Assembly (NCBI RefSeq): GCF_900188395.1
Contig: NZ_FZOB01000006.1
Coordinates: 35,062-99,061, forward strand
Direction: 5' to 3'
Length of the DNA: 64,000 nucleotides
Origin: Desulfurobacterium atlanticum
GTDB taxonomy: Bacteria > Aquificota > Aquificia > Desulfurobacteriales > Desulfurobacteriaceae
The position numbers and the translations under genes were made by a program. This document shows positions 29,200 through 39,968 of the stretch, piece by piece. The notes under the pieces were generated by a model. It saw only the letters and a program-made list of their open reading frames with translations. It did not search any database and was not told where the DNA came from. The stretch's first letter is position 1. The number at the start of each line of letters is the position of its first letter.

Positions 29200-29832
29200 T
29201 CAATCATCTTTTTCATGCTCTTCATACTCATGCTTTTCACCGTACTCCTTCTCTTCATGTTCATATTTCCTTTCCATACCATCTCCAGTTCCATACTTGA
29301 GACGCTCTATAGCACCAGTTTCAAAAAATGACTTTAAATCCTCTTTAAAGTAAAAACCGTGCCCCACATAGTGGTGACAATCAAGACAGGACTCTTCTGT
29401 CTTTCCTTCTTCATATTCTTTGTGTTTAACATTATCTGGAAGAACTTTGTGGCAACCTCTACAATTTTCTTCATAAGTATATCTTTCCCTTGCATCAAGC
29501 TTTTCCAGCCAGAAATCAAGAGAGGAAATCTCTTTTTTCTTAAAATAATGACCATAAACATCTTTTAAAGCTGCCCGGGTTTTATCAAAAAGATAGACAA
29601 CAACATTACTATGTTTTAAATGGCAATCCACACAGGTAGCCCTAACAGCACCAGCATCATTTCCAAGTGGCCCGTGGGGACCTGCAAGCCATGTTTCATA
29701 CATTGGTTTCATTTCATGACAGGAGGCACAAAAAGAAGCTTTTGAGGTATTTTTTACCTGCTGGGCTGTAACAAGCGAAAAAACCACACCAATGCCAGCA
29801 CCTACCAACAATAAAAACATTGTCTTTTTCAT
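29200..29832 (-). CDS. NapC/NirT-family tetraheme cytochrome c, membrane anchored
   Basis: Quinol-oxidising electron donor for a periplasmic reductase. An N-terminal uncleaved membrane helix (residues 4-22) precedes four CxxCH motifs at Cys35, Cys67, Cys124 and Cys149; the first reads CASCHEM, as in NapC/NrfH proteins. After about residue 165 the chain becomes a charged tail rich in Glu, Lys, His and Tyr that I do not know from the family. The octaheme HAO gene lies 25 bases upstream on the same strand, so it probably feeds or drains that enzyme, as HaoC/CycB-like partners do. Confidence 0.88.
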   Translation of the reverse strand: MKKTMFLLLVGAGIGVVFSLVTAQQVKNTSKASFCASCHEMKPMYETWLAGPHGPLGNDAGAVRATCVDCHLKHSNVVVYLFDKTRAALKDVYGHYFKKKEISSLDFWLEKLDARERYTYEENCRGCHKVLPDNVKHKEYEEGKTEESCLDCHHYVGHGFYFKEDLKSFFETGAIERLKYGTGDGMERKYEHEEKEYGEKHEYEEHEKDD

Positions 29833-29857
29833 CAGTTATCCCCCTCAAAATTAACCC

Positions 29858-31237
29858 TTACTTGTTTACCGCCTCCATAAAAGTCTTTAGATTTTCCTTT
29901 TCCATTTTCTTAATCTCTTCAAAAGAGGAGTTAATCCATTTGTGCTCTTTTCTGCTAAGTATCTCCTTCTTCAACTTTTTCCATGCTTCAACCGTAGCTT
30001 TATCAATCTTTCCTTCTTTGAATTTTCTTTCTATAAGTTTATCAGCTTCAGGTAGAAGCTTAAAGTAGAAGTTGTAAGCTACAAGATAGATACCCTGCCA
30101 GTGGGAGTAATCAGCTCCCATCATAGCAGCACCGTGCCTTGCCCTTCTTCCTTCATGATGCCAGAGATGCCAGTAATCCCATTCAAGAGATTCATTAAAC
30201 GGAGTTTTATCAAGTACACCATGGTTATACATAAATGTCATCACATCTTTAGCAGGTATAGCAAATTTCTCGTTGTACATCTTGATATATTCATCGTAAA
30301 CCTTGAAGTAGTTATCAACATATTTCTTGGTATGACACGCCATACAGGTCTTCTTCATAAGCTCACGTTTTTTCTGCCAATTTTCCGTCCTCTTAGAAAT
30401 AGGACCTCTTATGTTCCAGCTACTTTTCATACCAACATCATGAGAACCTTTAACCCCTGTAGATGTGCTACCCATGTGACATGTGAAACATGCAGGAGCT
30501 TGATAGTAATCCTCTCCAGCCTTAATATCTCTCCTCTCTAAAACCTTCTCCATATCTTTATGGTGGTATTCCCACGCTATACCGTGTTTTGAAAGCTCAT
30601 AGATTTCTATATCGGGATGGTCAGGACCCTGATGGCACTTTCCACATGTTTTAGGATCTCTTGCCTGTGCAAGACTGAAAGAATGAGAATAGTGACACGC
30701 AGCACACGAACCAACACTCCCATCTGGATTAAACCTTCCTATACCGTTATTAGGCCATGTACCTGCAAGAGGCTTCCCATCTTTACCGATTTCAACCTTT
30801 GCACCGTGACATCCGGCACATCCGAAATAGTTGTTTGGCATTCCAGTAATAACCATACCAAGAACATTTTTAGCACTGTAAACAAATTTTCCACCCTGTG
30901 CATGATAGGAGTTTGTAAACTCCTTTGTCTCTTTAGGATGGCACTGACCACAATCTTTTGGGGAAACAATGGCAGAAACTATAAAACCGTGATGTTTCAT
31001 TGCATCCGGATCAGTTTTTTTCGCTTTGTGACACTCAAAACATCCAACTCCAGCATCCGCATGTCCGCTACTTTTCCACTGCTTTACAATTGAAAGGGTA
31101 TGTTTCTTATGACAGTCTATACAGGCCTGACTCTCTTTTGAAGTTTCCACAACACGAACCGAAGCCTTAGCAGCTCCCCCAGTTAAAGCAGCAGAAACGG
31201 TTGCTGCTACAAGCAGAGAACGCAGCACTCTTTTCAT
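29858..31237 (-). CDS. hao: Octaheme cytochrome c, hydroxylamine oxidoreductase (HAO) family
   Basis: Periplasmic multiheme enzyme that interconverts hydroxylamine with nitrite, NO or ammonium. The signal peptide (MKRVLRSLLVAATVSAALTG) is followed by eight CxxCH motifs at Cys39, 66, 96, 140, 178, 198, 250 and 298. Family segments DHPDIEIYELSKHGI and SHDVGMKSSWNIRGP are present. All eight motifs are CxxCH, which argues against octaheme nitrite reductase (one CxxCK). In anaerobes the NapC-paired version is thought to work reductively (the epsilon-HAO type). Whether the Tyr that crosslinks to the P460 heme is kept (a candidate is in GADYSHWQG) cannot be decided without alignment. Confidence 0.88.
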   Translation of the reverse strand: MKRVLRSLLVAATVSAALTGGAAKASVRVVETSKESQACIDCHKKHTLSIVKQWKSSGHADAGVGCFECHKAKKTDPDAMKHHGFIVSAIVSPKDCGQCHPKETKEFTNSYHAQGGKFVYSAKNVLGMVITGMPNNYFGCAGCHGAKVEIGKDGKPLAGTWPNNGIGRFNPDGSVGSCAACHYSHSFSLAQARDPKTCGKCHQGPDHPDIEIYELSKHGIAWEYHHKDMEKVLERRDIKAGEDYYQAPACFTCHMGSTSTGVKGSHDVGMKSSWNIRGPISKRTENWQKKRELMKKTCMACHTKKYVDNYFKVYDEYIKMYNEKFAIPAKDVMTFMYNHGVLDKTPFNESLEWDYWHLWHHEGRRARHGAAMMGADYSHWQGIYLVAYNFYFKLLPEADKLIERKFKEGKIDKATVEAWKKLKKEILSRKEHKWINSSFEEIKKMEKENLKTFMEAVNK

Positions 31238-31282
31238 CCTTCCCTCCTTTTTCCTTTTATTTTAATTTAAAATTAGGAAAAG

Positions 31283-31311
31283 ATACTTGCTTTTCAATGG
31301 CTTGCAAGTAT
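31283..31311. promoter_or_regulatory. Inverted repeat upstream of hao (operator or upstream terminator)
   Basis: ATACTTGC and GCAAGTAT form 8-bp arms with a 13-base spacer in the gap before hao. On the minus strand a possible -35 TTGAAA (31297-31292) lies inside the loop and TAATTT 16 bases on could be the -10, so the repeat could be an operator. It is also followed by CTTTTCC and T-rich sequence and lies 22 bases after the MBL gene stop, so it may instead end the preceding operon. Confidence 0.45.
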
Positions 31312-31332
31312 TAAAAAACAAAAATATCAGGT

Positions 31333-32235
31333 TTATCGCTTATTTAAGGCCCAAATTAAAGAGTTGTTAGACACTTTAAAATATATCTCTCCAAGACTGC
31401 TCAAATAGGAAAGATAAGCATGGATAGCCGCTCTTATCAAAAAGTAGTGATAGCTGTCTTTTATTGTTAAATTCAAAGCAGCACATACATCCGACATTAT
31501 AGTCTCGGTTGTTTTTTCTTCTTTTTCAAGAGATTCAATTACAGCATTTTCTACTTTTAGAATGGCTTTTTTATTTATTTTTACAATTTCAGCAATATTT
31601 TCAACAGGCCCTCCGTGTGAGGGAAGAAAAACTTTAAAATCCAAATTTAGAAGCTTTTCAAGGGTTCTTTTCTGTTCACCTATATGAACATTAAAAGGGA
31701 TTTTAACTTTTGAAAGAACTCTTTCAGAAAGAAAAGCATCACCACAAAAAAGAACACCATCAACAGCAACACCAACATGTCCAGGAGCATGGCCAGGAAG
31801 AGGAATTACATTAAATCTTTTATCTGCTATTGCTATTTCACCCTCTTCATCAATAACAATATCCACTTTAGCAGGTTCTGCCATTACAAATTTATTTCTG
31901 AGAGTATCCACAGGCAAAACACCACAAAAAAGGGAATAACTGTTTATAAAAGGATGTTCTATAACAACAGATGCAACTTTTGAAGCGTATATTTTTACAT
32001 CCGCCTTCTCTTTTAAAAATCTGTTTCCACCGCAATGGTCTGAGTGAAAGTGAGTATTTATAACCGCCACAGGGAAAAGTTCATATTTTCTTAAAAGTTT
32101 TAACAAGTTCTTTCCCGTTGAAGCATCAAGACCTGAATCTATAAGGGCAACTTTATTACCGTTACATTTAACAACACCTATGTTTGAAGGTGAAGGAATG
32201 TAGAATACACTGTCTGATAAAGATTTAAGAGTCAT
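31333..32235 (-). CDS. MBL-fold metallo-hydrolase
   Basis: Metallo-beta-lactamase-fold hydrolase with the dinuclear metal motif THFHSDH (His62, His64, Asp66, His67), a later PGHAPGHVGV and CGDAFLS, and a distal LPSHGGP. At 300 aa it has an added C-terminal helical region, as in the lactonase/glyoxalase II-like subgroup (ending near AIHAYLSYL). The substrate is unknown. It overlaps cmk by 4 bases and is the last gene of the ten-gene minus-strand run from kdsB. Confidence 0.83.
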   Translation of the reverse strand: MTLKSLSDSVFYIPSPSNIGVVKCNGNKVALIDSGLDASTGKNLLKLLRKYELFPVAVINTHFHSDHCGGNRFLKEKADVKIYASKVASVVIEHPFINSYSLFCGVLPVDTLRNKFVMAEPAKVDIVIDEEGEIAIADKRFNVIPLPGHAPGHVGVAVDGVLFCGDAFLSERVLSKVKIPFNVHIGEQKRTLEKLLNLDFKVFLPSHGGPVENIAEIVKINKKAILKVENAVIESLEKEEKTTETIMSDVCAALNLTIKDSYHYFLIRAAIHAYLSYLSSLGEIYFKVSNNSLIWALNKR

Positions 32236-32888
32236 TTTTTTTGACTCACTACTTTTTCTATTTCTGCTACTACCTCATCCACAGATTTGCCTGTAGTGTC
32301 TATAACCACAGCACCTTCTGGAACAGTTAAGGGAGCAACTTTTCTATTTTTATCCTGATTATCCCTTGAAGTAATTTCTTTCAAAATTTCATCATAACTA
32401 ATGTTAAATCCCTTCTTTTTAAGCTCTTCATAACGTCTCTTTGCCCTTTCTTCACAGGACGCAGTAAGAAAGATTTTAACATCCGCATCGGGAAATATAT
32501 TTGTTCCAGCATCTCTACCATCGGTTATCACTTTCTTATCCTTAGCTATTTCTCTTAAAATCTCAATTACCTTTTCTCTTACTTCAGGAAATCTTGCAAC
32601 TTTTGAAGCAAGAACGCCTCCTTCAGGAGTTCTTATTTTTTCAGTTATATCTTTGCCATTAAGAAACACTCTGCCATTATCAATATCCACATTCACAGTT
32701 TTAGCAAACTCGCTAACTGCTGATTCATCATCAACATCCACTCCTGCCTCTTTCGCGCCGTAACCTATAGCCCTATAAACAGCACCTGAATCAAGGTGTA
32801 AGAATCCAAGCTTTCTGGCAAGGATTTTAGCAACGGTGCTTTTGCCTGCTCCTGCAGGCCCATCTATCGTTATCTTCCTTACATCCAT
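32232..32888 (-). CDS. cmk: Cytidylate kinase
   Basis: Phosphorylates CMP and dCMP. The 218 aa open with the P-loop IDGPAGAGKST at residues 8-18, followed by LGFLHLDSGAVYRA, the substrate motif DGRDAGTNIFPDA and the lid SRDNQDKNRKVAPL. It overlaps pncB by 10 bases and the MBL gene by 4. It is the canonical Cmk, distinct from the cytidylate-kinase-like protein at 9598. Confidence 0.96.
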   Translation of the reverse strand: MDVRKITIDGPAGAGKSTVAKILARKLGFLHLDSGAVYRAIGYGAKEAGVDVDDESAVSEFAKTVNVDIDNGRVFLNGKDITEKIRTPEGGVLASKVARFPEVREKVIEILREIAKDKKVITDGRDAGTNIFPDADVKIFLTASCEERAKRRYEELKKKGFNISYDEILKEITSRDNQDKNRKVAPLTVPEGAVVIDTTGKSVDEVVAEIEKVVSQKK

Positions 32889-34204
32889 TCCTTTTCCTCT
32901 ATCTCTTCTTTAGTCTTCTCATAAAGAGCTTTTAAACGGTCAGAAATTTCAACCCTGTAAATCCTTTTCTCATAAATATTTTTTATCTCTTCAGGAAGTT
33001 TTGTAAACTCTTCAAGGAAATACTCTTTTATTTCGGAGAGAGAAGGCAGTTTTTTAACCCTTTCACCTGAAATGAAAATCGGTTCAAGAAGCGGTAATCC
33101 CGAAGATTTTTCTTCAAAAAGGGTAACCTTATCAAAGCCATCAAATCTATAAACCTGTTTTCTACCAGGATACATCTTTTTTCCGCTGCTTGTTTTCATT
33201 ACAGGTTTTTCTCCAAGCTCCACCAACTTATAAACAAAATCAACAAAAGGTGAGTCTGAAGATGTTCCCACTTTTGTTCCCACTCCAAAAATATCAACAG
33301 GAGCACCCTTGGAAAGAAGTTCATCTACCTTATACTCATCCACCCCACCGCTTACTATAATTTTAGTTTCCCTGAATCCGTTCTTATCAAGCATCTCTCT
33401 TGTTAACCTTGAAAGAGTCAAAATATCACCACTATCAAGCCTTACACCCTTAAGAGTATATCCACCTTTCAACAGATCTTTCGCAACTTCTATCGCCTTT
33501 TCAACACCTTTTACAGTGTCGTAAGTATCCACAAGAAGCACCGCTCTATCGGGAAACGTTTTAAGATAAGCTCTGAAAGCTTTCTCTTCCGTTTCAAAGC
33601 TCATAATGAAAGAGTGAGCAACGGTGCCAACAACAGGAATACCGTAAACTTTACCTGCAAGCACATTGGAAGTTGAAGAAAATCCCGCTATATAGGTGCT
33701 TCTTGCAGCTTTCATACCTGCATCTTTTCCGTGAGTGCGCCTTAAAGAAAAGTCCGAAAGAATCTTTCCCCTTGACACTGAATAAACCCTTGCAGCTTTT
33801 GATGCCACAAGTGTACTTATGTGGGTCATATTTAAAATTGCTGTTTCAAAAAGTTGAGCCTCATAGATGGGAGCTTCAAGTCTTAAAACAGGTTCATGAG
33901 GAAAAAAAGGAGTTCCTTCTTTCATACTGTAAAGATTCCCTGTAAATTTAAATTCTTTTAAAAAATCAAGAAACCAATCAGGAAATAACTTCAAAGAGTG
34001 CAGGTAATCCACATCATCCTTTGTAAATCTGAACTCTTCAAGATATTTAACAACATCCTCAAGTCCAGCATAAATAAGATAATTTCTCTTTTCAGGCAAA
34101 ACTCTTGTAAAAAGTTCAAAAGAAGCCCGTTCTTTCCGTCCGTTGTCAAGATAGGCACACATCATCGTAAGCTCATAAAGGTCAGTAAACAAAGCTAAAG
34201 CCAT
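32879..34204 (-). CDS. pncB: Nicotinate phosphoribosyltransferase
   Basis: NAD salvage enzyme making nicotinate mononucleotide from nicotinate and PRPP. The 441 aa start ALFTDLYELTMMCAYLDNGR and contain the DFSLRRTHG motif, VGTVAHSFIMSFE, GVRLDSGD and the FGVGTKVGTS phosphate loop. Length and motifs fit the bacterial enzyme. It sits between nth and cmk in the long operon. Confidence 0.94.
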   Translation of the reverse strand: MALALFTDLYELTMMCAYLDNGRKERASFELFTRVLPEKRNYLIYAGLEDVVKYLEEFRFTKDDVDYLHSLKLFPDWFLDFLKEFKFTGNLYSMKEGTPFFPHEPVLRLEAPIYEAQLFETAILNMTHISTLVASKAARVYSVSRGKILSDFSLRRTHGKDAGMKAARSTYIAGFSSTSNVLAGKVYGIPVVGTVAHSFIMSFETEEKAFRAYLKTFPDRAVLLVDTYDTVKGVEKAIEVAKDLLKGGYTLKGVRLDSGDILTLSRLTREMLDKNGFRETKIIVSGGVDEYKVDELLSKGAPVDIFGVGTKVGTSSDSPFVDFVYKLVELGEKPVMKTSSGKKMYPGRKQVYRFDGFDKVTLFEEKSSGLPLLEPIFISGERVKKLPSLSEIKEYFLEEFTKLPEEIKNIYEKRIYRVEISDRLKALYEKTKEEIEEKEWM

Positions 34205-34222
34205 AAACTCCTCCGTATTGAA

Positions 34223-35666
<1,444 letters not shown>

Positions 35667-35677
35667 TTAAACCTCCA

Positions 35678-36862
35678 TCAATCATCCTGCTGCGGTAAAA
35701 CAGGCATAACTCTTGCATCAACAGAAGGAAAAGCAGTAAGGGTTTCAAGAAAAACTTTTATTCTCCATGCTTCAACATCAGACAACTCTTCATTTAACAT
35801 TCTGTCAGCCATAATCTTAACCGCAAGGTCAAGGCGTAAAACAGAACCGTTATGAAAATAGGGAGCAGTCAAAGCAACATTCTTAAGCGGAGCAGTTCTG
35901 AAAAAGCCTTTATCCGTTTCATTTCCAGTAACTTCAAATCTCCCAGGATCATTATCTATCGTAAACTTATGAAACTTCTCATCTGTAAGCATCGCCCCAT
36001 AATGGCACTTAACACATCCCTTTTCTATAAAAAGATTCATTCCAATTTTCGCTTCATCAGAAAGAGCAAGAGTATCTCCTGAAAGAAACCTATCAAATTT
36101 GGAACCGAATGTATTTAATGTCCTTAAATAAGCAGCAATAGCTTTAGAAATATTTTCAAGATTTATAGGGTCTCCTTCATCTGGAAATGCTTTTCTAAAA
36201 AGAGAAATATACTCCGGAACGCTTTTAATTTTCCCAACAATTCTATCTTCTACTCCATTCATCTTAACAGGGTCCTGAATATTCATTTTCACCATATCTT
36301 CAAGAGATGTTGCTTTTCCAGTCCAGCCAAAAACTTTAAGATAACCTACATTAAACACCGTAGGAGTATTCCTGATATCCTTTCTCCATCCATAACCTAT
36401 AGCGACTTGATGATTATCATCACCGCCTGAAGCTATATTATGGCAGGTATTGCACGAAATAGTATTGCTTCTTGACAATCTTGACTCAAAATAAAGCATC
36501 TTTCCAAGAATCACTTTAGCAGTTGTCTGGGAGTTATCAGATGGAATAGGTGGATACGAAGGAAGAAGAGAAAAATTTAAATTTTGAGTTCCGTTGAGAG
36601 AAGCAGGAGAAATATTTTCTGAAACCTCATCAAATAACTCTTTTGCAGCCAAGTCAAAATCAAATCGGGGCATTATCTTTTTATCCGATAGCTCTTTAGC
36701 TTTTAAGGCAAGCTCTTCTGGAGTTTTAAACTTATTAAGAAGCTGTTCCTTAGATGGAGCTATAAGACCATGACAGTCAGCACATTTATCTTCCCATATT
36801 CCAGCACTTGAAGACACGGTTAAACCAAGAAAAAACAGCAAACATAACATCAGTTTTCTCAT
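35678..36862 (-). CDS. Cytochrome c peroxidase / MauG family protein with a third, N-terminal heme
   Basis: Periplasmic heme protein that reduces hydrogen peroxide or a related substrate. A signal peptide (residues 1-20) is followed by CADCH at Cys27, an unusual extra heme site. The normal diheme body has CNTCH at Cys137, SGGDDNHQVAIGYGWRKDIR, CVKCH at Cys283 and VALTAPYFHNGSV. At 394 aa it exceeds the 320-350 aa of diheme enzymes by the N-terminal segment. The extra heme could accept electrons, as in triheme quinol peroxidases, but no membrane anchor remains after cleavage. It lies between murB and kdsA, with gaps of 11-12 bases. Confidence 0.88.
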   Translation of the reverse strand: MRKLMLCLLFFLGLTVSSSAGIWEDKCADCHGLIAPSKEQLLNKFKTPEELALKAKELSDKKIMPRFDFDLAAKELFDEVSENISPASLNGTQNLNFSLLPSYPPIPSDNSQTTAKVILGKMLYFESRLSRSNTISCNTCHNIASGGDDNHQVAIGYGWRKDIRNTPTVFNVGYLKVFGWTGKATSLEDMVKMNIQDPVKMNGVEDRIVGKIKSVPEYISLFRKAFPDEGDPINLENISKAIAAYLRTLNTFGSKFDRFLSGDTLALSDEAKIGMNLFIEKGCVKCHYGAMLTDEKFHKFTIDNDPGRFEVTGNETDKGFFRTAPLKNVALTAPYFHNGSVLRLDLAVKIMADRMLNEELSDVEAWRIKVFLETLTAFPSVDARVMPVLPQQDD

Positions 36863-36874
36863 ATCAATCCTCCT

Positions 36875-37714
36875 CTAAAAGGTAAAACCAGGAACTTTTA
36901 CTTCAAGCTCAAGCTCAACACCAAAAATTTTAAACACTTTTTCTCTAATAGTATCAACAATCCTGCAAAAATCGGAAAACGTTCCATTAGCAAAATTTAT
37001 AATAAAGTTGGCGTGAATTTCTGAAACCTTTAATCCACCAACCGAAAATCCTTTCAAACCGGCTTTATCTATAAGATATCCTGCCGAAACTTTTTCCGGA
37101 TTTTTAAATGTGGAACCTGCAGTTTTAAGATAAAAAGGAGGATGTTTTTTCAACCGATTTATTACAAACTCTTTCACAATTTCTTTAATTTTTTTCTCTT
37201 CCCTGATAAAAAACTCAGCCTCCCAGATTACACCCCTGTCAGGGAAAGGAGATTTTCTGTATCCAAAAGAAAAGAAATCCGTTAAATAGTGAAGATTGCC
37301 TTCTAAATCAATGTATCTAACAGCCTTTAAAAACTCTACCGTTTCTCTACCAAAAGCTCCGGCATTTTGAGCAACAGCACCACCTACTGTAACATCCGGC
37401 ACTCCAGCTAAAAATTCAAAAAGGGAAAATTTCCTTTTAAGCTGCAAATTAATTATCTCTGAAATCTTAACTCCAGCCTCACATAAAAGCGTATCGTTTC
37501 CAATTTTGATCCTTTTCAAATTTGAAAAACTTACTAAATTGAACTTTTTCCCATCATCAGGAAGAACGAGATTACTTCCACCACCTATAACATAAGCATT
37601 TTCGTTGCTTAAAATCTGCACTACCTCATCAAATGTTTCAGGAAAAAATACGGTAAAATCTCCACCTATTCCGATAGTTGTCAAACATTTGCCTGAAACG
37701 ATCTCAACCTTCAT
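36875..37714 (-). CDS. murB: UDP-N-acetylenolpyruvoylglucosamine reductase
   Basis: NADPH/FAD reductase forming UDP-MurNAc. The 279 aa show GGGSNLVLPDDG for FAD binding, FEFLAGVPDVTVGGAVAQNAGAF, the active-site AGSTFKNP with its Ser and the following AGYLIDKAGLKG. The pattern fits type II MurB. It lies 9 bases after marC and 12 before the peroxidase gene. Confidence 0.94.
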   Translation of the reverse strand: MKVEIVSGKCLTTIGIGGDFTVFFPETFDEVVQILSNENAYVIGGGSNLVLPDDGKKFNLVSFSNLKRIKIGNDTLLCEAGVKISEIINLQLKRKFSLFEFLAGVPDVTVGGAVAQNAGAFGRETVEFLKAVRYIDLEGNLHYLTDFFSFGYRKSPFPDRGVIWEAEFFIREEKKIKEIVKEFVINRLKKHPPFYLKTAGSTFKNPEKVSAGYLIDKAGLKGFSVGGLKVSEIHANFIINFANGTFSDFCRIVDTIREKVFKIFGVELELEVKVPGFTF

Positions 37715-37723
37715 AAATCCACC

Positions 37724-38368
37724 TTAAAATCTCAGCCACAAAGCTTTAACTCCAGAAATTATGAACTGTGAAGCTATAGCACCAACTATCAAACCCATAA
37801 TTCTGGTAATTATTTTTGTTCCGGTAATCCCAAGTCTTTTAATCAAAATACGGGAATTCTTAAGTGTTAAATATGTGATAAAAGAAACAATAGCTATTGC
37901 AACAAGAAGTGCTGCAAGAGAAAACAGTGAGTAAACTCGCTCCTTCAATATTATTATGGTAACCATCACTCCGGGCCCAAAAAGAATAGGAATACCAAGG
38001 GGAACTATAGCTATATCATCCTTAAGAGCTGCCTCATTTATCTCTTCTTCTGTCTGCTTTGTTCCAGCAGAGATATTTCCGTTTACTGTATGAATTGCAA
38101 ATATGAGCAAAATAATACCACCCATTACCTTTATAGAATCTATATTTATACCGAAGAAACTAAAAATAGCGTTTCCAAAAAACAGCGTAACAAGGGAAGC
38201 TACAAATAAAAGAGTACTACTCCTTAGAGAAATACCGTCAATAACTTTTTTTGGCGTTTCCGGTGGAACAATTGAAACCAGAATAACAGCAGCAGCTATA
38301 GGATCAACAATAGCAATTAAAGACACAATATCTTTTAGTAGAAGACTAAAAGTATCAGGTATTTCCAT
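37724..38368 (-). CDS. MarC family integral membrane protein
   Basis: A 214 aa inner-membrane protein of the MarC/UPF0056 family, with about six hydrophobic segments and the family motifs [17 protein letters not shown] and [15 protein letters not shown]. No function is established for the family. Its start overlaps pyrG by 14 bases. Confidence 0.9.
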   Translation of the reverse strand: MEIPDTFSLLLKDIVSLIAIVDPIAAAVILVSIVPPETPKKVIDGISLRSSTLLFVASLVTLFFGNAIFSFFGINIDSIKVMGGIILLIFAIHTVNGNISAGTKQTEEEINEAALKDDIAIVPLGIPILFGPGVMVTIIILKERVYSLFSLAALLVAIAIVSFITYLTLKNSRILIKRLGITGTKIITRIMGLIVGAIASQFIISGVKALWLRF

Positions 38369-39968
38369 CTCTTCTCCTTACAGCCGCAGCAACAAAATCA
38401 ACAAACAGCGGATGAGGTTTCCACGGACGGGATTTAAATTCAGGATGAAACTGAACACCTACAAACCACGGATGCTCTTTAACTTCAACTATCTCAACAA
38501 GAGAATTATCAGGAGAAACCCCTGCTATAACAAGTCCAGCTTTCTCAAGCTCTTCTCTAAAATTGTTATTAAACTCATACCTGTGACGGTGTCTCTCAGA
38601 AATCTCCTTTTCTCCGTAGGCTTTAAAACTGTTTGTTCCTTCCTTTAAAACACATGGATACGCCCCAAGCCGCATAGTTCCGCCTTTTTCTGTAACTCCT
38701 TTTTGAGATTCCATAAGGTCTATTACAGGGTAAGGAGTCTCCGGATTAAACTCAGCACTGTGAGCATCTTTTAACCCTGCAACGTTTCTGGCAAATTCTA
38801 TAACCGCACATTGCATTCCAAGACATATACCAAAGAACGGTATTCCCATTTCTCTGGCATACTTAACAGCCTTTATTTTCCCCTCAACTCCTCTTTCACC
38901 AAATCCGCCGGGAACAAGAATACCATCAACATCATTTAAAAAGTTTTCCGGAGAATCTTCATTAAGTAAATCAGCATTTACCCATTTAATATCAACTTTA
39001 ACATTGTTGCTTGCACCTGCGTGAACAAACGATTCAATAATGCTTTTATAAGCATCAGGAAGCTCCACATACTTTCCAACAATAGCAATTGAAACAGCTC
39101 CGTTTTCAGGCTTTTTAACCCTTGAAACAAAATCTTTCCACTCTTTAAGTTCAGGTTCTTGAGCTGGAAGCTGAAGTTTTTCAAGTATAATTTCATCAAT
39201 TCCTTCCTTTTTCAGATGTAAAGGAACCTCATAAATTGTAGAAAGATCCTTCGCATTTACAACATCCTGTTCCTTCACATTTGTAAAAAGGGCTATTTTC
39301 CTTTTAACACTTTGGGGAATAGTCCTTTCTGAACGGCAAACAATTATATCCGGCTGTATTCCTATTGCTCTCAATTCTTTAACAGAATGCTGAGTAGGTT
39401 TTGTTTTAAGTTCTCCCGCGGATTTCACATAAGGAACATAAGTTACATGAACATATATTGCGTTTGTCTTTCCAACTTCTATTCCAACCTGCCTTATCGC
39501 TTCAAGAAATGGCAAGCCTTCTATATCTCCTACCGTTCCTCCAACCTCAACAATTGCAACATCAACATTGGAAGATGCTATTTTTCTTATTTTCTCTTTT
39601 ATACTGTCAGTAACATGAGGGATAACCTGAACCGTCGCACCTAAAAACTCTCCCCTTCTCTCCTTTTGAATTATCTCCTGATATATCTGACCAGAAGTAA
39701 CGTTATTTATTCGTCCCATAACACTGTGGGTAAATCTTTCATAATGCCCAAGATCAAGGTCTGTTTCTGCCCCATCATCTGTTACATAAACCTCTCCATG
39801 CTGATACGGATTCATTGTTCCTGCATCAACGTTAAGATAGGGATCAAGCTTTTGAATTGTAACTTTTAATCCCCTGCTTTCAAGAAGCGTTCCTATTGAA
39901 GAAGCTGTTATTCCCTTTCCTATAGAAGAAAGAACTCCACCTGTAATAAAAATCAATTTAGCAGCCAT
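38355..39968 (-). CDS. pyrG: CTP synthase
   Basis: Glutamine-dependent amination of UTP to CTP. The 537 aa comprise the synthase domain ([40 protein letters not shown]) and a class I glutamine amidotransferase domain with the nucleophile Cys in GICLGMQC and the His/Glu pair in VQFHPEFKS. It overlaps kdsB by 11 bases. CTP is also needed by KdsB, so the pairing makes metabolic sense. Confidence 0.97.
   Translation of the reverse strand: MAAKLIFITGGVLSSIGKGITASSIGTLLESRGLKVTIQKLDPYLNVDAGTMNPYQHGEVYVTDDGAETDLDLGHYERFTHSVMGRINNVTSGQIYQEIIQKERRGEFLGATVQVIPHVTDSIKEKIRKIASSNVDVAIVEVGGTVGDIEGLPFLEAIRQVGIEVGKTNAIYVHVTYVPYVKSAGELKTKPTQHSVKELRAIGIQPDIIVCRSERTIPQSVKRKIALFTNVKEQDVVNAKDLSTIYEVPLHLKKEGIDEIILEKLQLPAQEPELKEWKDFVSRVKKPENGAVSIAIVGKYVELPDAYKSIIESFVHAGASNNVKVDIKWVNADLLNEDSPENFLNDVDGILVPGGFGERGVEGKIKAVKYAREMGIPFFGICLGMQCAVIEFARNVAGLKDAHSAEFNPETPYPVIDLMESQKGVTEKGGTMRLGAYPCVLKEGTNSFKAYGEKEISERHRHRYEFNNNFREELEKAGLVIAGVSPDNSLVEIVEVKEHPWFVGVQFHPEFKSRPWKPHPLFVDFVAAAVRRRDGNT

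Noticed and set aside
29858-31237. Octaheme nitrite reductase (ONR) or octaheme tetrathionate reductase
   Set aside because: All eight heme motifs are CxxCH; ONR needs a CxxCK at the catalytic heme. The DHPDIEIY and SKHGI segments fit HAO.
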